From positions 1 to 64,000 of the forward strand of contig CAKOIY010000001.1 in assembly GCA_934087515.1 (NCBI GenBank): a stretch of 64,000 nucleotides of DNA, given 5' to 3'. This DNA comes from an uncultured Bacilli bacterium (lineage in GTDB: Bacteria; Bacillota_I; Bacilli_A; RF39; UBA660). Below are positions 51,357-60,011 of the stretch, piece after piece. The notes below the pieces were generated by a model that searched no databases, had not been told where the DNA came from, and saw only the letters and a program-made list of their open reading frames with translations. Within the stretch, counting starts at the first letter, position 1. The number at the start of each line of letters is the position of its first letter. A program made the translations under genes and the position numbers.

Positions 51357-53039
51357 ATGTTTAATAGAAAAGGTTTTACTTTAGTAGAAGTTTTGGCTGT
51401 TGTTATTATACTTTCTGTTTTATCTATTATGGTTATACCTAATGTTAGTGAATATGTTGCACAGGGTAAGGATGAATATAATAAAAGTCTTAAGAAAACA
51501 CTTATTTTGGCGGGAAAGAATTTTTATTCTGATAACAGGATGAGAATTCCTAAACCAGTTGGTGTTGTTACTGATTTTGTTACCGCTAATGAACTTGCAA
51601 GTAAGAATTATCTTACTGGTAGTTTTGTTGATTCTGATAAAAATGATTGTAAGAGTAAGAGTTATGTAGTGGCGGTTAATGAAATTTCTGATGTTAAGTA
51701 TCATGCTTGTTTAACTTGTGGGGATAAGAATTATAGTTCTGATGATGAGTATTGTGATGTAATGGTTCGTGATATTGATTCTTCTAATCCATCTAATCCT
51801 AGTGATAGTGGTAAGAGTAAGGTTACTTGTAGTGTTAGTGCTAAAGATACTGATGATGGTGCTAGTGTTACTATTGATGCGAATAGTAGTAAAGAAAAAA
51901 TTAATAAGATTATTTACTATAATACTGATACTAAGAAGTCTACAAGTTTATTAACTGATTCTGAATATAGTACTTCTATTAAAAAAACGATAACTATTAG
52001 TGATTTTGGAAAATTTAAGATTTATGTATCTAGTAGTGATGGTGTTAGAACTGATTGTGATGGTTCGGTTATTGATAATAGTTTTTCTGCTAATTTTAAA
52101 GTTGATATGTATTTAGTTAATAAGTCAGAATATGATTCTCATAAAAATACTGAATATACTAAGACTGAGCTTAATAAACTTGAAAAATATGATGGTACTA
52201 CTTGGAAAAATGCTTATGTATATGCTAAGCTTACTTATAAGAAGAGTAGATTTTCTAGTGTTGAGTTTGATGGTAATAATTTAAATAATAAATTTATTTG
52301 GCTTGATGCAGAGGGTGCTAAAGATTATAAGATTACTGCTGTTGATAAGAAAAATGGTACTCAAACAGTTTCTTTAAGCACTAAGCTTGATAGAACTCCA
52401 CCTACAGTTGCTTTTTCTAGAACTCCTGGTGATGGTTGGACTAATCAAGCTGTTACAGTTACTTCTACTCCTAGTGATGTTTCTTCTGGTATTGAAGGAT
52501 TGTACTATAGTACAAATAATGAAGATTGGAGTAAAGTTTCTTATAGTGGTTCTTTTGTTAAAGTATGGGAGAGAACTAATACTTCTAAAACTATGTATGT
52601 AAAGGCTAAGGATAATGTTGGGCTTTATTCTGATGTTAAAAGTTCAAATATTTTGATTGATGTGGTGCCTCCTGTTATGTATAAGCATTGTTTATATAAG
52701 GTTGCAAGTAAGAAATGGTATTTTAGGTATTATTTTAGTGATTCTGGTGGATCTGGGTATAGTGGTTATAAATGGGGTTATTGTTACAGAATTTGTCCTA
52801 AGTGTCCTAGTAGTTATATGTGTTCTTATAGATCTGCTGATAGTAAAGCTGCTAGTTCTAATACTTGGTATCATGGTAGTTATAAGGAAACTTCTTATCA
52901 AATTGCTCCGACTAGAGGTGCTAGGACTATTGGTTCTACTACTAGGTTATATTTTAAAGATAATGCTGGTAATGTTGCTACTGGAAGTTATACTGATACT
53001 TGGTATTATGGTGGGGGTAGTAGTCCAGGTAGTTGTTAA
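51357..53039 (+). CDS. Prepilin-like protein with Ig-like module
   Basis: The 560-aa protein starts MFNRKGFTLVEVLAVVIIL, a canonical prepilin signal (Gly6, Glu11). The head domain KKTLILAGKNFYSDNRMRIP ... CLTCGDKNY is closely related to that of 8446-10500. One Ig-like module (TPPTVAFSRTPGDGWTNQ, near 340) and a Tyr/Ser/Gly-rich C-terminal domain with CYRICPKCPSSYMC follow. ATG 51357 is chosen because GGGAGG is 7 bases upstream; ATG 51351 is too close to it. The pair 49134/51357 probably arose by duplication, since both end in the same terminator. Confidence 0.84.
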   Translation: MFNRKGFTLVEVLAVVIILSVLSIMVIPNVSEYVAQGKDEYNKSLKKTLILAGKNFYSDNRMRIPKPVGVVTDFVTANELASKNYLTGSFVDSDKNDCKSKSYVVAVNEISDVKYHACLTCGDKNYSSDDEYCDVMVRDIDSSNPSNPSDSGKSKVTCSVSAKDTDDGASVTIDANSSKEKINKIIYYNTDTKKSTSLLTDSEYSTSIKKTITISDFGKFKIYVSSSDGVRTDCDGSVIDNSFSANFKVDMYLVNKSEYDSHKNTEYTKTELNKLEKYDGTTWKNAYVYAKLTYKKSRFSSVEFDGNNLNNKFIWLDAEGAKDYKITAVDKKNGTQTVSLSTKLDRTPPTVAFSRTPGDGWTNQAVTVTSTPSDVSSGIEGLYYSTNNEDWSKVSYSGSFVKVWERTNTSKTMYVKAKDNVGLYSDVKSSNILIDVVPPVMYKHCLYKVASKKWYFRYYFSDSGGSGYSGYKWGYCYRICPKCPSSYMCSYRSADSKAASSNTWYHGSYKETSYQIAPTRGARTIGSTTRLYFKDNAGNVATGSYTDTWYYGGGSSPGSC

Positions 53040-53062
53040 GATCGATTTTCGATCTTTTCTTT
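53038..53062 (+). terminator. Terminator with GATC-containing stem (copy 2)
   Basis: AAGATCGA (53038-53045), loop TTT, TCGATCTT (53049-53056), then TTCTTTT. It is the same hairpin as at 51262. Confidence 0.85.
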
Positions 53063-53127
53063 TACACTTTTTTGACAAACAAATGTTTTGTTTTTGTCTC
53101 TATGACATAATATTACAATAAAAACTA

Positions 53128-53156
53128 TTTACAAAGTGGTTTTGTGATAATATAAT
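53128..53156 (+). promoter_or_regulatory. Promoter of the mraZ operon
   Basis: TTTACA at 53128-53133, 17 bp, TATAAT at 53151-53156. A further AAAGTGGT lies in the spacer (53133-53140). Confidence 0.8.
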
Positions 53157-53157
53157 T

Positions 53158-53192
53158 GTGGTAGACAGTGGTATATAGTGGTTGAAAGTGGT
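53158..53192 (+). promoter_or_regulatory. MraZ operator: four GTGGT repeats at 10-bp spacing
   Basis: GTGGT occurs at 53158, 53168, 53178 and 53188, exactly every 10 bp, from just after the -10 to just before the mraZ start. MraZ binds tandem AAAGTGK- or TGGGN-type repeats upstream of its own operon in other bacteria, so autoregulation is very likely. Confidence 0.8.
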
Positions 53193-53198
53193 GATGTT

Positions 53199-53630
53199 AT
53201 GTTAATGGGTGAGTACCATCATAATATTGATGAGAAGGGTCGTATTATAATACCTTCTAGATTACGTGATGAACTTGGTGATAATGTAATAGTTACTCGT
53301 GGTCTTGATGATTGTTTGTTTTTATATTCTATGGATGAATGGTCTTTACTTGTTTCTAAACTTAAATCACTTCCTTTTACTAAGAGAGATGCTAGGAATT
53401 TTTCTAGAATGTTTCTTTCGGGTGCTACTGGTTGTTTATTTGATAAACAAGGTCGTGTTAAGATATCTTCTCCGCTTATTAATTATGCTAGTCTTAATCA
53501 TGAGTGTGTTATTATTGGTGTTAATGATAGAATTGAGATATGGGCTAAGGAAAAGTGGGATAAGTTTATTTGTGATAGTACTAATGAATTTTCAGATTTA
53601 GCAGATCATTTGTTTGATATTGGGGGATAA
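53199..53630 (+). CDS. mraZ: Transcriptional regulator MraZ
   Basis: MraZ (143 aa) is an AbrB-fold, ring-forming repressor of the dcw operon. It has two DxxGR half-sites: MLMGEYHHNIDEKGRIIIPSRL and CLFDKQGRVKISSPL. ATG 53199 gives an N-terminus MLMGEY like that of Bacillus MraZ and has GTGGTGA upstream; ATG 53205 is the alternative. The 10-bp repeats at 53158-53192 are its likely binding site. rsmH starts one base after the stop. Confidence 0.97.
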   Translation: MLMGEYHHNIDEKGRIIIPSRLRDELGDNVIVTRGLDDCLFLYSMDEWSLLVSKLKSLPFTKRDARNFSRMFLSGATGCLFDKQGRVKISSPLINYASLNHECVIIGVNDRIEIWAKEKWDKFICDSTNEFSDLADHLFDIGG

Positions 53631-53631
53631 T

Positions 53632-54558
53632 ATGGAGAAACATAAGAGTGTGCTTCTTGATGAGGCGATTAATTATTTGAATATTAAATCTGATGGTGTT
53701 TATGTTGATGCGACTTTGGGTTTTGCTGGTCATTCTAGTGAAATTTTAAGAAGAGCTTCTAAAGGATATTTATATGCTTTTGATAAAGATGTGTCTGCTA
53801 TTTCATATAGTAAGGAGAAATTATCTAAGATAGGGGATAATTTTAAGATATTTAATACAGGTTTTATGAATATGAAATTGTATCTTGAGGAGGAGGTTTC
53901 TTCTGTTGATGGAGTTTTGTTTGATATTGGAGTTTCTTCTGCTGAGATAGATGATGGTTCTAGGGGATTTAGTTATATGCATGATGGTCCTCTTGATATG
54001 AGAATGAATAGAGATAGTTCTTTATCTGCTTATGATGTTGTTAATAATTATTCTATTGAGGATTTGGTTAGAATTTTTAGAGAATATGGGGAAGAAAAAC
54101 ATGCTTATAAGATTGCTAAGTGTATAGATGAGGCTCGTAGTGTTAAGAATATTGAAACTACTTTTGAGCTTGTTGATATAATTGATAAGTGTTATCCATA
54201 TAAAGAAAAGCGTAATGGACATCCTGCTAAGAAGGTTTTTCAAGCTATTAGAATAGAGGTTAATAATGAACTTGAAGAACTTGTGGTGGGACTTAAGTCT
54301 AGTTTAGATCTTTTAGATGTTGGGGGAAGGGTTGTTGTTATTACTTTTCATTCGTTAGAGGATCGAATTGTTAAGAATTTATTTAAGAAAATGAGTGATA
54401 TTTCTCCAGTTGTTAAGGGAATGCCTAATGTTTCTTTGGAGATGTTGCCTGATTTTAAACTTGTTACTAATAAACCTATTATACCTAGTGATTATGAGAT
54501 GAGTAGTAATCCTAGGAGTAAGTCTGCTAAACTTAGAGTTATAGAGAGAGTTAAATAA
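53632..54558 (+). CDS. rsmH: 16S rRNA m4C1402 methyltransferase RsmH
   Basis: RsmH (308 aa, formerly MraW) N4-methylates C1402 of 16S rRNA. It shows HKSVLLDEAINYLN, YVDATLGFAGHSSEIL (AdoMet), LFDIGVSSAEIDDGSRGFSY, GPLDMRM, RHNGHPAK-like KRNGHPAKKVFQAIRIEVNNEL and VVITFHSLEDRIVK. GGGGGAT precedes ATG 53632. It sits in the usual dcw position between mraZ and ftsL. Confidence 0.98.
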   Translation: MEKHKSVLLDEAINYLNIKSDGVYVDATLGFAGHSSEILRRASKGYLYAFDKDVSAISYSKEKLSKIGDNFKIFNTGFMNMKLYLEEEVSSVDGVLFDIGVSSAEIDDGSRGFSYMHDGPLDMRMNRDSSLSAYDVVNNYSIEDLVRIFREYGEEKHAYKIAKCIDEARSVKNIETTFELVDIIDKCYPYKEKRNGHPAKKVFQAIRIEVNNELEELVVGLKSSLDLLDVGGRVVVITFHSLEDRIVKNLFKKMSDISPVVKGMPNVSLEMLPDFKLVTNKPIIPSDYEMSSNPRSKSAKLRVIERVK

Positions 54559-54576
54559 TGTGTTAGGAGGGATATT

Positions 54577-54873
54577 TTGAAGAAGAAAAAGAAAAAGTCT
54601 GTAAAGTTTACTAAGTATGAAAAAGTGCTTTTTGTTATTACTGCGATTATTTGTTTGTCATATCCCTTTATGAGTGTTTTTGCAAAGAGTACTTTGAGTG
54701 AGATGAATTATAAGCTTGAAAATAGTAAGGATGAGATTGCTAAGCAGAGTAAAAATAATGAGAGTCTTCAAATGAAGATTAATGAACTGGCTTCACTTGA
54801 AAATCTGGAATCTGTTGCAAAAAAGATGGGATTAAGTTATACTAATAGTAGTATTAAAACAATAGATAAGTAG
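54577..54873 (+). CDS. ftsL: Cell division protein FtsL
   Basis: This small 98-aa bitopic protein has a very basic cytoplasmic start (KKKKKKSVKFTKYEK), one membrane helix (VLFVITAIICLSYPFMSVFA) and an extracellular coiled coil ending LENLESVAKKMGL. That layout and its position between rsmH and pbpB identify FtsL, which with DivIC activates the septal synthase. Primary sequence conservation of FtsL is low. TTG 54577 follows AGGAGGG and is the start. Confidence 0.88.
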   Translation: MKKKKKKSVKFTKYEKVLFVITAIICLSYPFMSVFAKSTLSEMNYKLENSKDEIAKQSKNNESLQMKINELASLENLESVAKKMGLSYTNSSIKTIDK

Positions 54874-54882
54874 GGTGATTGT

Positions 54883-56988
54883 ATGAAAAAGAGTAAGATT
54901 AGTAATAAGTTAATTAATTTATTTATTGTAATTGCTCTTTTTTGTTTTTTATATCTTGTTTATAGGGTTGCTTATTTAGGACTTTCTAAGGAAGTTGATG
55001 GTGTTAATTTAAAAGAATTTGCTGATAGTCGTAGTGTTGTTTCTAAGAAGATATATGCTAAGAGGGGTAATATTTATGATTCTAATGGTGAGTCTCTTGC
55101 TATTAATGTTTCTTCTTATACTTTGATTGCTTATTTAGATGAGTCTAGGAGTAAAGGTGAGGATACTTTGTATCATGTTAAGGATAAGAAAGGGACTGCT
55201 AAGAAGCTTGCTACTGTTCTTAAGATGAAAGAATCTGAGATTTATGATATTTTGAATCAAGATGATATGTATCAAGTAGAGTTTGGAGAGGCTGGAAAGG
55301 GTCTTACTGAGCTTGAAAAGGAAAAGATTGAGAAACTTAATATTCCGGGAATTGATTTTGTTGCTGATGAGAAAAGGTATTATCCTAATGGTGATTTTGC
55401 TTCTTATACTTTGGGGTATGCTAAGAATGATGATGATGGAAAGATTAATGGGGAGTTTGGGATGGAACAGCTTCTTAATGATGTTTTATCTGGTACTGAT
55501 GGGTATACTACTTATCAAAAGGATCTTAATGGTTATAAGATTCCTGGAACTAAGGAAGTTACTGTTAATGCTATAAATGGTAATGATGTTTATTTAACTA
55601 TTGATTCTAATGTACAGTTTTTCTTGGAACAAGCTGCTAATAAGGCTGAGGAAAAGTATGATTTTGATTGGCTTACTTTGGTGGTAGCGGATGCTAAAAC
55701 TGGTAAGATACTTGGTAGTACACAAAGGCCTTCTTTTGATCCTAATAAAAAGAATATTAAAAACTGGATTGATATTACTGTAGGAGAGGCTTATGAACCT
55801 GGATCTATTATGAAGACTTATACTTATATGGCTGCAATGGAAGCTGGTACTTATCGTGGTGATAGTAAGTTTAAGTCAGGTAGATATAAAGCTGAAGATG
55901 GTACGGTTATAAGTGATTGGAATTCTACTGGATTTGGTAATATTACTTATGATCAAGGGTATCAGGCTTCTAGTAATGTTGGTATTATAAATATAATAAA
56001 TAATTTTATTAATAAGAAGATTTTAGAGGATTATTTTGCTAAACTTGGTTTTGGTGAAAAGACTGGTATTACTTTGTCTAGTGAGGTTTCTGGTAAGATT
56101 AATTTTAAGTATCAAACTGAGGTTTATAATGCAGGTTTTGGACAAGGTATAACTACGACTCCTATGCAACATATTCAGGCTCTTACTTCTATTGCTAATG
56201 ATGGTATTATGCTTAAGCCTTATATTATTGATAAGGTTGTTGATGAGAATGGTAAAGTTGTATACAAAGGTGAGAGGACTGAGGCTGGTAGGGTGGCTTC
56301 TAAGAAAACTGCTCTTAAGATGAGAGAACTTATGTATAAGACTGTCAATTCTAATTGGTATGCTGCGACTGGTTCTGAGTATAGAGTTAAGAATTCTAGT
56401 GTTATTGGTAAGACTGGTACAGCACAGCTTGTTAATTCTAGAACTGGTAATTATTATAATGATGATTATAATGTTATTAAATCTTTTGTAGGTATGTGGC
56501 CTAAGAATGATCCTAAGGTTGTAATTTATGCTTCTGTTAAGAGATCTGGTACTAGTAAGGCTATTTCTAAACCTGTTACGGAAATAGTTAAGAATATGAA
56601 TAAGTATTTGAATATTTTTGATGATGATAGGAAGGAAAAAACTGTTAAGAATCATGTTATTGATAATTATTTGAATACTGAACTTAGTACTGTTAAGAGT
56701 GAGGCTAAGTATATTAAGAAACTTATTATTGGAAATGGTTCTAAGGTTGTTAATCAGTATCCTAGTAAGGGTACGGTTATTGATTCTAATGAGTCTTTGA
56801 TATTACTTACTAATAGTAGTAGTTATAAGATGCCTAATTTAAAAGGGTATAGTAAACTTGAGGCTAATGAAGTATGTAATATGTTAGGACTTAAGTGTAC
56901 TTTTAAGGGCTATGGTTATGTTAATAATCAGTCTATTAGTAATAAAGTTGTTAAGGAAAATGATAAGGTTTCGTTTGTGTTAAAGTAG
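54883..56988 (+). CDS. Division class B PBP (FtsI/PBP2B type) with PASTA domain
   Basis: The 701-aa septal transpeptidase has one membrane segment (about 12-30), a pedestal with RGNIYDSNGESLA, transpeptidase motifs SIMK (Ser308-Lys311), SSN (363-365) and KTGT (from 510), and at least one C-terminal PASTA domain (KMPNLKGYSKLEANEVCNML). Location after mraZ-rsmH-ftsL indicates the division enzyme (PbpB) rather than SpoVD, although both share this layout. The usual next genes (mraY, murD) are missing: a terminator follows. Confidence 0.94.
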   Translation: MKKSKISNKLINLFIVIALFCFLYLVYRVAYLGLSKEVDGVNLKEFADSRSVVSKKIYAKRGNIYDSNGESLAINVSSYTLIAYLDESRSKGEDTLYHVKDKKGTAKKLATVLKMKESEIYDILNQDDMYQVEFGEAGKGLTELEKEKIEKLNIPGIDFVADEKRYYPNGDFASYTLGYAKNDDDGKINGEFGMEQLLNDVLSGTDGYTTYQKDLNGYKIPGTKEVTVNAINGNDVYLTIDSNVQFFLEQAANKAEEKYDFDWLTLVVADAKTGKILGSTQRPSFDPNKKNIKNWIDITVGEAYEPGSIMKTYTYMAAMEAGTYRGDSKFKSGRYKAEDGTVISDWNSTGFGNITYDQGYQASSNVGIINIINNFINKKILEDYFAKLGFGEKTGITLSSEVSGKINFKYQTEVYNAGFGQGITTTPMQHIQALTSIANDGIMLKPYIIDKVVDENGKVVYKGERTEAGRVASKKTALKMRELMYKTVNSNWYAATGSEYRVKNSSVIGKTGTAQLVNSRTGNYYNDDYNVIKSFVGMWPKNDPKVVIYASVKRSGTSKAISKPVTEIVKNMNKYLNIFDDDRKEKTVKNHVIDNYLNTELSTVKSEAKYIKKLIIGNGSKVVNQYPSKGTVIDSNESLILLTNSSSYKMPNLKGYSKLEANEVCNMLGLKCTFKGYGYVNNQSISNKVVKENDKVSFVLK

Positions 56989-57008
56989 AGGATTTTTTCC
57001 TCTTTTTA
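56987..57008 (+). terminator. Terminator of the mraZ operon
   Basis: AGAGGA (56987-56992) and TCCTCT (56998-57003), loop TTTTT, followed by TTTT, overlap the stop of pbpB. Confidence 0.8.
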
Positions 57009-57061
57009 TTATGAGGGATTATGTTTTAAAATTTGTTGTTTTATACTAAAAAAAGAAGCTT

Positions 57062-57499
57062 TTATTTTGCTTCTTTTATGAATCCAGCTGATTCTATTTT
57101 TGATTTTATTCTAGCTTTAGTTTGTTCTCCTTCTATTTTGATTAGGCTTTCTTCTCCTTTATCGAAAAATAAGACTGTTGGAGTTCCATTTATACTAAAT
57201 AGTTCATCATAAATTTCTTGTTCTTTTTCTGATAGATTGCTTATGTTTAGACTATAGGCTTCTATATTATTTTCACTTAATACACTTATGAAGTTTGGAG
57301 TAAATGCTTTGCAGTGTTCACAGTCTGTTTGTTTTATGTAAAGAATGAAGTTATCTTTGTTTTTGATTTTTGATGTTACTTCGTTTAATGTTATGTCGTG
57401 GATGTATTTTTCTTTGTCTTGTGAGAATACTAAAGCAATTATTATTAAGGCTATTATTAGTAATATAAATAGGAATAGCCATTTATGTTTTTTTATCAT
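57062..57499 (-). CDS. Membrane-anchored thioredoxin-like protein
   Basis: The 145-aa protein has one N-terminal membrane helix (about 7-25) and an outward-facing thioredoxin fold with active site CEHC (Cys60, Cys63), FILYIKQTDCEHC before it and the cis-proline in INGTPTVLFF. It probably reduces or forms disulfides outside the cell. The cysteine-rich prepilins in this window are plausible clients, but nothing beyond proximity shows that. ATG 57499 follows GAGGTG. A hairpin (GAAGC/GCTTC) just past the stop is its terminator. Confidence 0.85.
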   Translation of the reverse strand: MIKKHKWLFLFILLIIALIIIALVFSQDKEKYIHDITLNEVTSKIKNKDNFILYIKQTDCEHCKAFTPNFISVLSENNIEAYSLNISNLSEKEQEIYDELFSINGTPTVLFFDKGEESLIKIEGEQTKARIKSKIESAGFIKEAK

Positions 57500-57618
57500 T
57501 TTTAACACCTCTTTTTTAATGATAGCATATTTGTTTTTTAAAATAAATATTTTAGGGTAAATTTGTTTACAATTTTGTATATTTATAGTAAAATATGGTG
57601 TATTTGAGGAGGTATATT

Positions 57619-58164
57619 ATGAAAGATACTAAGTTTTATAGGGTTGAGACTTTGGGTATGGTGTTTGATGAGAATATGGAGTTATGTGTTCCTAATGTTA
57701 TTGGTAAGAAAAGTAATTTTTTTGAGGGTAAGGATTTTAAATATGATAGTATGCCAATGTTTGCGTATTTATCTGATGATGTGTTAAGGGATGTTGTTAC
57801 GGATGATATTGTTAAGTTTGAATCTAATTTTATACTTCCAGATGGGGTATCTGTTTCTAAGAGTATAAAGGATGATAGTTTGGATGATATTGTTGCTATT
57901 TCAATTAAGCCTGTTACTGTTGATGCTATGTTTGGTTGGGTTTTTGAACTTGATAGGGAAGATGTTAAGAGATATATTACAGAGGTTGATAAGTTAAAGA
58001 AAATTAGTATTAGGAGATATGGTGTTAGAAATAAAGTTAAATCTATAAGAGAGGATGAATATCTTAAGGGGTTAATGCTTGATAATATTAATAGTTTTAA
58101 GAATAATTGTTTTCTTATAAAAAGGGAAATGAATTCTGATTTTAAGTTTGTTAAGAGAAAATAA
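57619..58164 (+). CDS. Hypothetical 181-aa protein
   Basis: I do not recognise this family. ATG 57619 follows GAGGAGG; the upstream in-frame ATG 57595 overlaps promoter-like sequence. The protein is soluble and mixed alpha/beta, with no cysteine pairs, signal peptide or membrane span. The segment MFGWVFELDREDVKRYITEVDKL and a basic C-terminal half (ISIRRYGVRNKVKSIR) stand out. It is flanked by terminators on both sides, so it is a single-gene unit. Confidence 0.6.
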   Translation: MKDTKFYRVETLGMVFDENMELCVPNVIGKKSNFFEGKDFKYDSMPMFAYLSDDVLRDVVTDDIVKFESNFILPDGVSVSKSIKDDSLDDIVAISIKPVTVDAMFGWVFELDREDVKRYITEVDKLKKISIRRYGVRNKVKSIREDEYLKGLMLDNINSFKNNCFLIKREMNSDFKFVKRK

Positions 58165-58203
58165 GTGCTAGAAAAAACAAGGCACTTTTTTAGTTGCCTT
58201 GTA
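58163..58203. terminator. Overlapping bidirectional terminators
   Basis: AAGTGC (58163-58168)/GCACTT (58182-58187) with TTTT serves the + strand gene. CAAGGCA (58178-58184)/TGCCTTG (58195-58201), followed on the - strand by T residues, serves gspE. Confidence 0.75.
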
Positions 58204-59890
58204 TGTTATTATCGTTATATATATTTTTTAATAGGTCGTCGGTGTAGTTTTCTTTGTTTTGGGTATTGTTATCTATTCTTAAGGAATTAAAGACATTGTC
58301 ATCGAATAGATTTCCGTCATTATTGTTTGTAAATATGTTTTGCTGTGGTTCTTGGTTGTTGTTTATTTGTGGTTTATTTATTTGGTTTGAGTTTTCTAGT
58401 TGTTCAATGTTTTGATTTATGTTTTCGTTAGGAATATTTATTATGTTTTGATTTGTTTGATTATTTTGGTTTTCTGGTGTTTCTTGTTGTATGTTATTTT
58501 GATATGTGTTGTTTATTTGTTCTTGTGGATTGTTATTTAATATTTCTTGGTTTACATTGTTATTCTGATTGTTTTCTGTTATTGTTTGGTTGTTGTTTAT
58601 TATTTCTGGATTTGTATATATCATGTTGTTATTCATTAGTGGATTGTTTTCATCTGATGTGTCTATTCCTATGGTTTTATCTACAAAATCTTCGGAGATG
58701 TCATCGTAGTCGTCGTAATCTACTAATCTAAATACTTCTTTTAAATCTGTTATTCCTTCTAGGACTTTTATTAATCCATCTTGGAATAGGGTTTTTACAT
58801 TTTTTTTGTATATTAAATGTTTTAGTTCTTCACGATCGATTCCTTTATTGATAGCTTCTCTTATTTCTTCATTTATCATTAATACTTCTTGAAGGGCAAT
58901 TCTTCCTGTGTAACCGTTATGACAGTGTTCACAATTTCCGGCTTCATATATTGTGTCTATATTTATTCCTAGTGCTTTTTTGAATAGTATTTTTTCTGTT
59001 TCGTTAGCAGGTCTTTGAGTTCTACAACGTGGACATAGTTTTTTTGCTAGGGTTTGCGAGATTATTCCCTTTAGTGATGATGATAAGAGGTATCTTTCAA
59101 CATCCATATCGATAAGTCTTTCGATGGTTGTTAGGGAATTGTTTGTATGTAGTGTTGATAGTACTAGATGTCCTGTTATAGATGCACGTATTGCTATTTT
59201 TGCTGTTTCACTATCACGAATTTCTCCGATTAGAATGATGTTAGGGTCTTGTCTTAGAATTGAACGAAGTACTGTAGCAAAGTCTAATCCAATTTCAGAG
59301 TTTACTTGTACTTGGTTAAGTCCTTCGATACTCATTTCTACGGGATCTTCTACTGTTATGATGTTTGTTTCTTCTTTGTTTAGTTTTTGAAGCATTGAAT
59401 ATACTGTTGTAGATTTACCAGATCCAGTTGCTCCGGTTATTAGGATGATACCGTTAGGACTGTTTAACATTTCCATAATTATTTTGTAGTTATCTCCGGT
59501 GAAACCTAGGTATTCTATTCCTTGTAAACTCATTGAATAGTCTAGGATTCTGATAACTATTTTTTCTCCAAAGCTTGTTGGTAAGGCAGATACACGAAGA
59601 TCTAAATCTTTTCCTTCGATAACACTTTTTATAGCACCATCTTGTGGTAGTCTTGATTCTGTGATATTCATTCCTGCAAGTAGTTTTACTCTAGTTGTAA
59701 GATTTCTTTTGTATTTGTTATCTATTATGGCATAATCACGAAGTTCTCCATCTATTCTTATTCTAATTTTTAGGTATTTTTCTGCTGGATCAAAATGAAT
59801 ATCACTAGCATTTCTTACTACTGAATCAATTATAATATCATTTACTATGTCTACTATGGGAGTGGTAGTAAAATCAAATTCTCGCATCAT
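58190..59890 (-). CDS. GspE/PilB-type assembly ATPase with Asn/Gln-rich tail
   Basis: The 566-aa secretion/pilus ATPase has an N2-like region with HFDPAEKYLKIRIRIDGEL, Walker A GATGSGKS (153-160), the Asp box SIEGLNQVQVNSEIG, Walker B ILIGEIRD, a His box and a zinc ribbon CPRC ... CEHC. It drives assembly of pilins from the inner membrane. The catalytic core ends near residue 400. The last ~150 residues are low-complexity and dominated by Asn, Gln and Ile, which family members lack. It is divergent from the prepilin gene at 60012 and is the only machinery component in the window. Confidence 0.93.
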   Translation of the reverse strand: MMREFDFTTTPIVDIVNDIIIDSVVRNASDIHFDPAEKYLKIRIRIDGELRDYAIIDNKYKRNLTTRVKLLAGMNITESRLPQDGAIKSVIEGKDLDLRVSALPTSFGEKIVIRILDYSMSLQGIEYLGFTGDNYKIIMEMLNSPNGIILITGATGSGKSTTVYSMLQKLNKEETNIITVEDPVEMSIEGLNQVQVNSEIGLDFATVLRSILRQDPNIILIGEIRDSETAKIAIRASITGHLVLSTLHTNNSLTTIERLIDMDVERYLLSSSLKGIISQTLAKKLCPRCRTQRPANETEKILFKKALGINIDTIYEAGNCEHCHNGYTGRIALQEVLMINEEIREAINKGIDREELKHLIYKKNVKTLFQDGLIKVLEGITDLKEVFRLVDYDDYDDISEDFVDKTIGIDTSDENNPLMNNNMIYTNPEIINNNQTITENNQNNNVNQEILNNNPQEQINNTYQNNIQQETPENQNNQTNQNIINIPNENINQNIEQLENSNQINKPQINNNQEPQQNIFTNNNDGNLFDDNVFNSLRIDNNTQNKENYTDDLLKNIYNDNNIQGN

Positions 59891-60011
59891 AAAAATCGTT
59901 CCCCTTTATTCTAATTTGTAAAATTCATAGTTATTTTATTTTTACACTAGAATTTATTCTAAAAGTATTATATAATAAATTTGTAAAATAAGCAAGTAGA
60001 AGGTGAGTAAT

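Noticed and set aside
53072..53090. Second SOS promoter upstream of mraZ (TTGACA with a LexA-like box)
   Set aside because: No -10 element lies at the right distance and the box matches only 12 of 14 positions; it sits just after a terminator.
52657..53121. Plus-strand 154-aa very hydrophobic frame
   Set aside because: It is an alternate frame of the 51357-53039 prepilin; its Leu/Val/Ile richness comes from the TTG/GTT content of that gene.
56023..56655. Minus-strand 210-aa frame inside pbpB
   Set aside because: It is fully contained in a gene with all three PBP motifs and has repetitive Ile/Asn/Arg composition.
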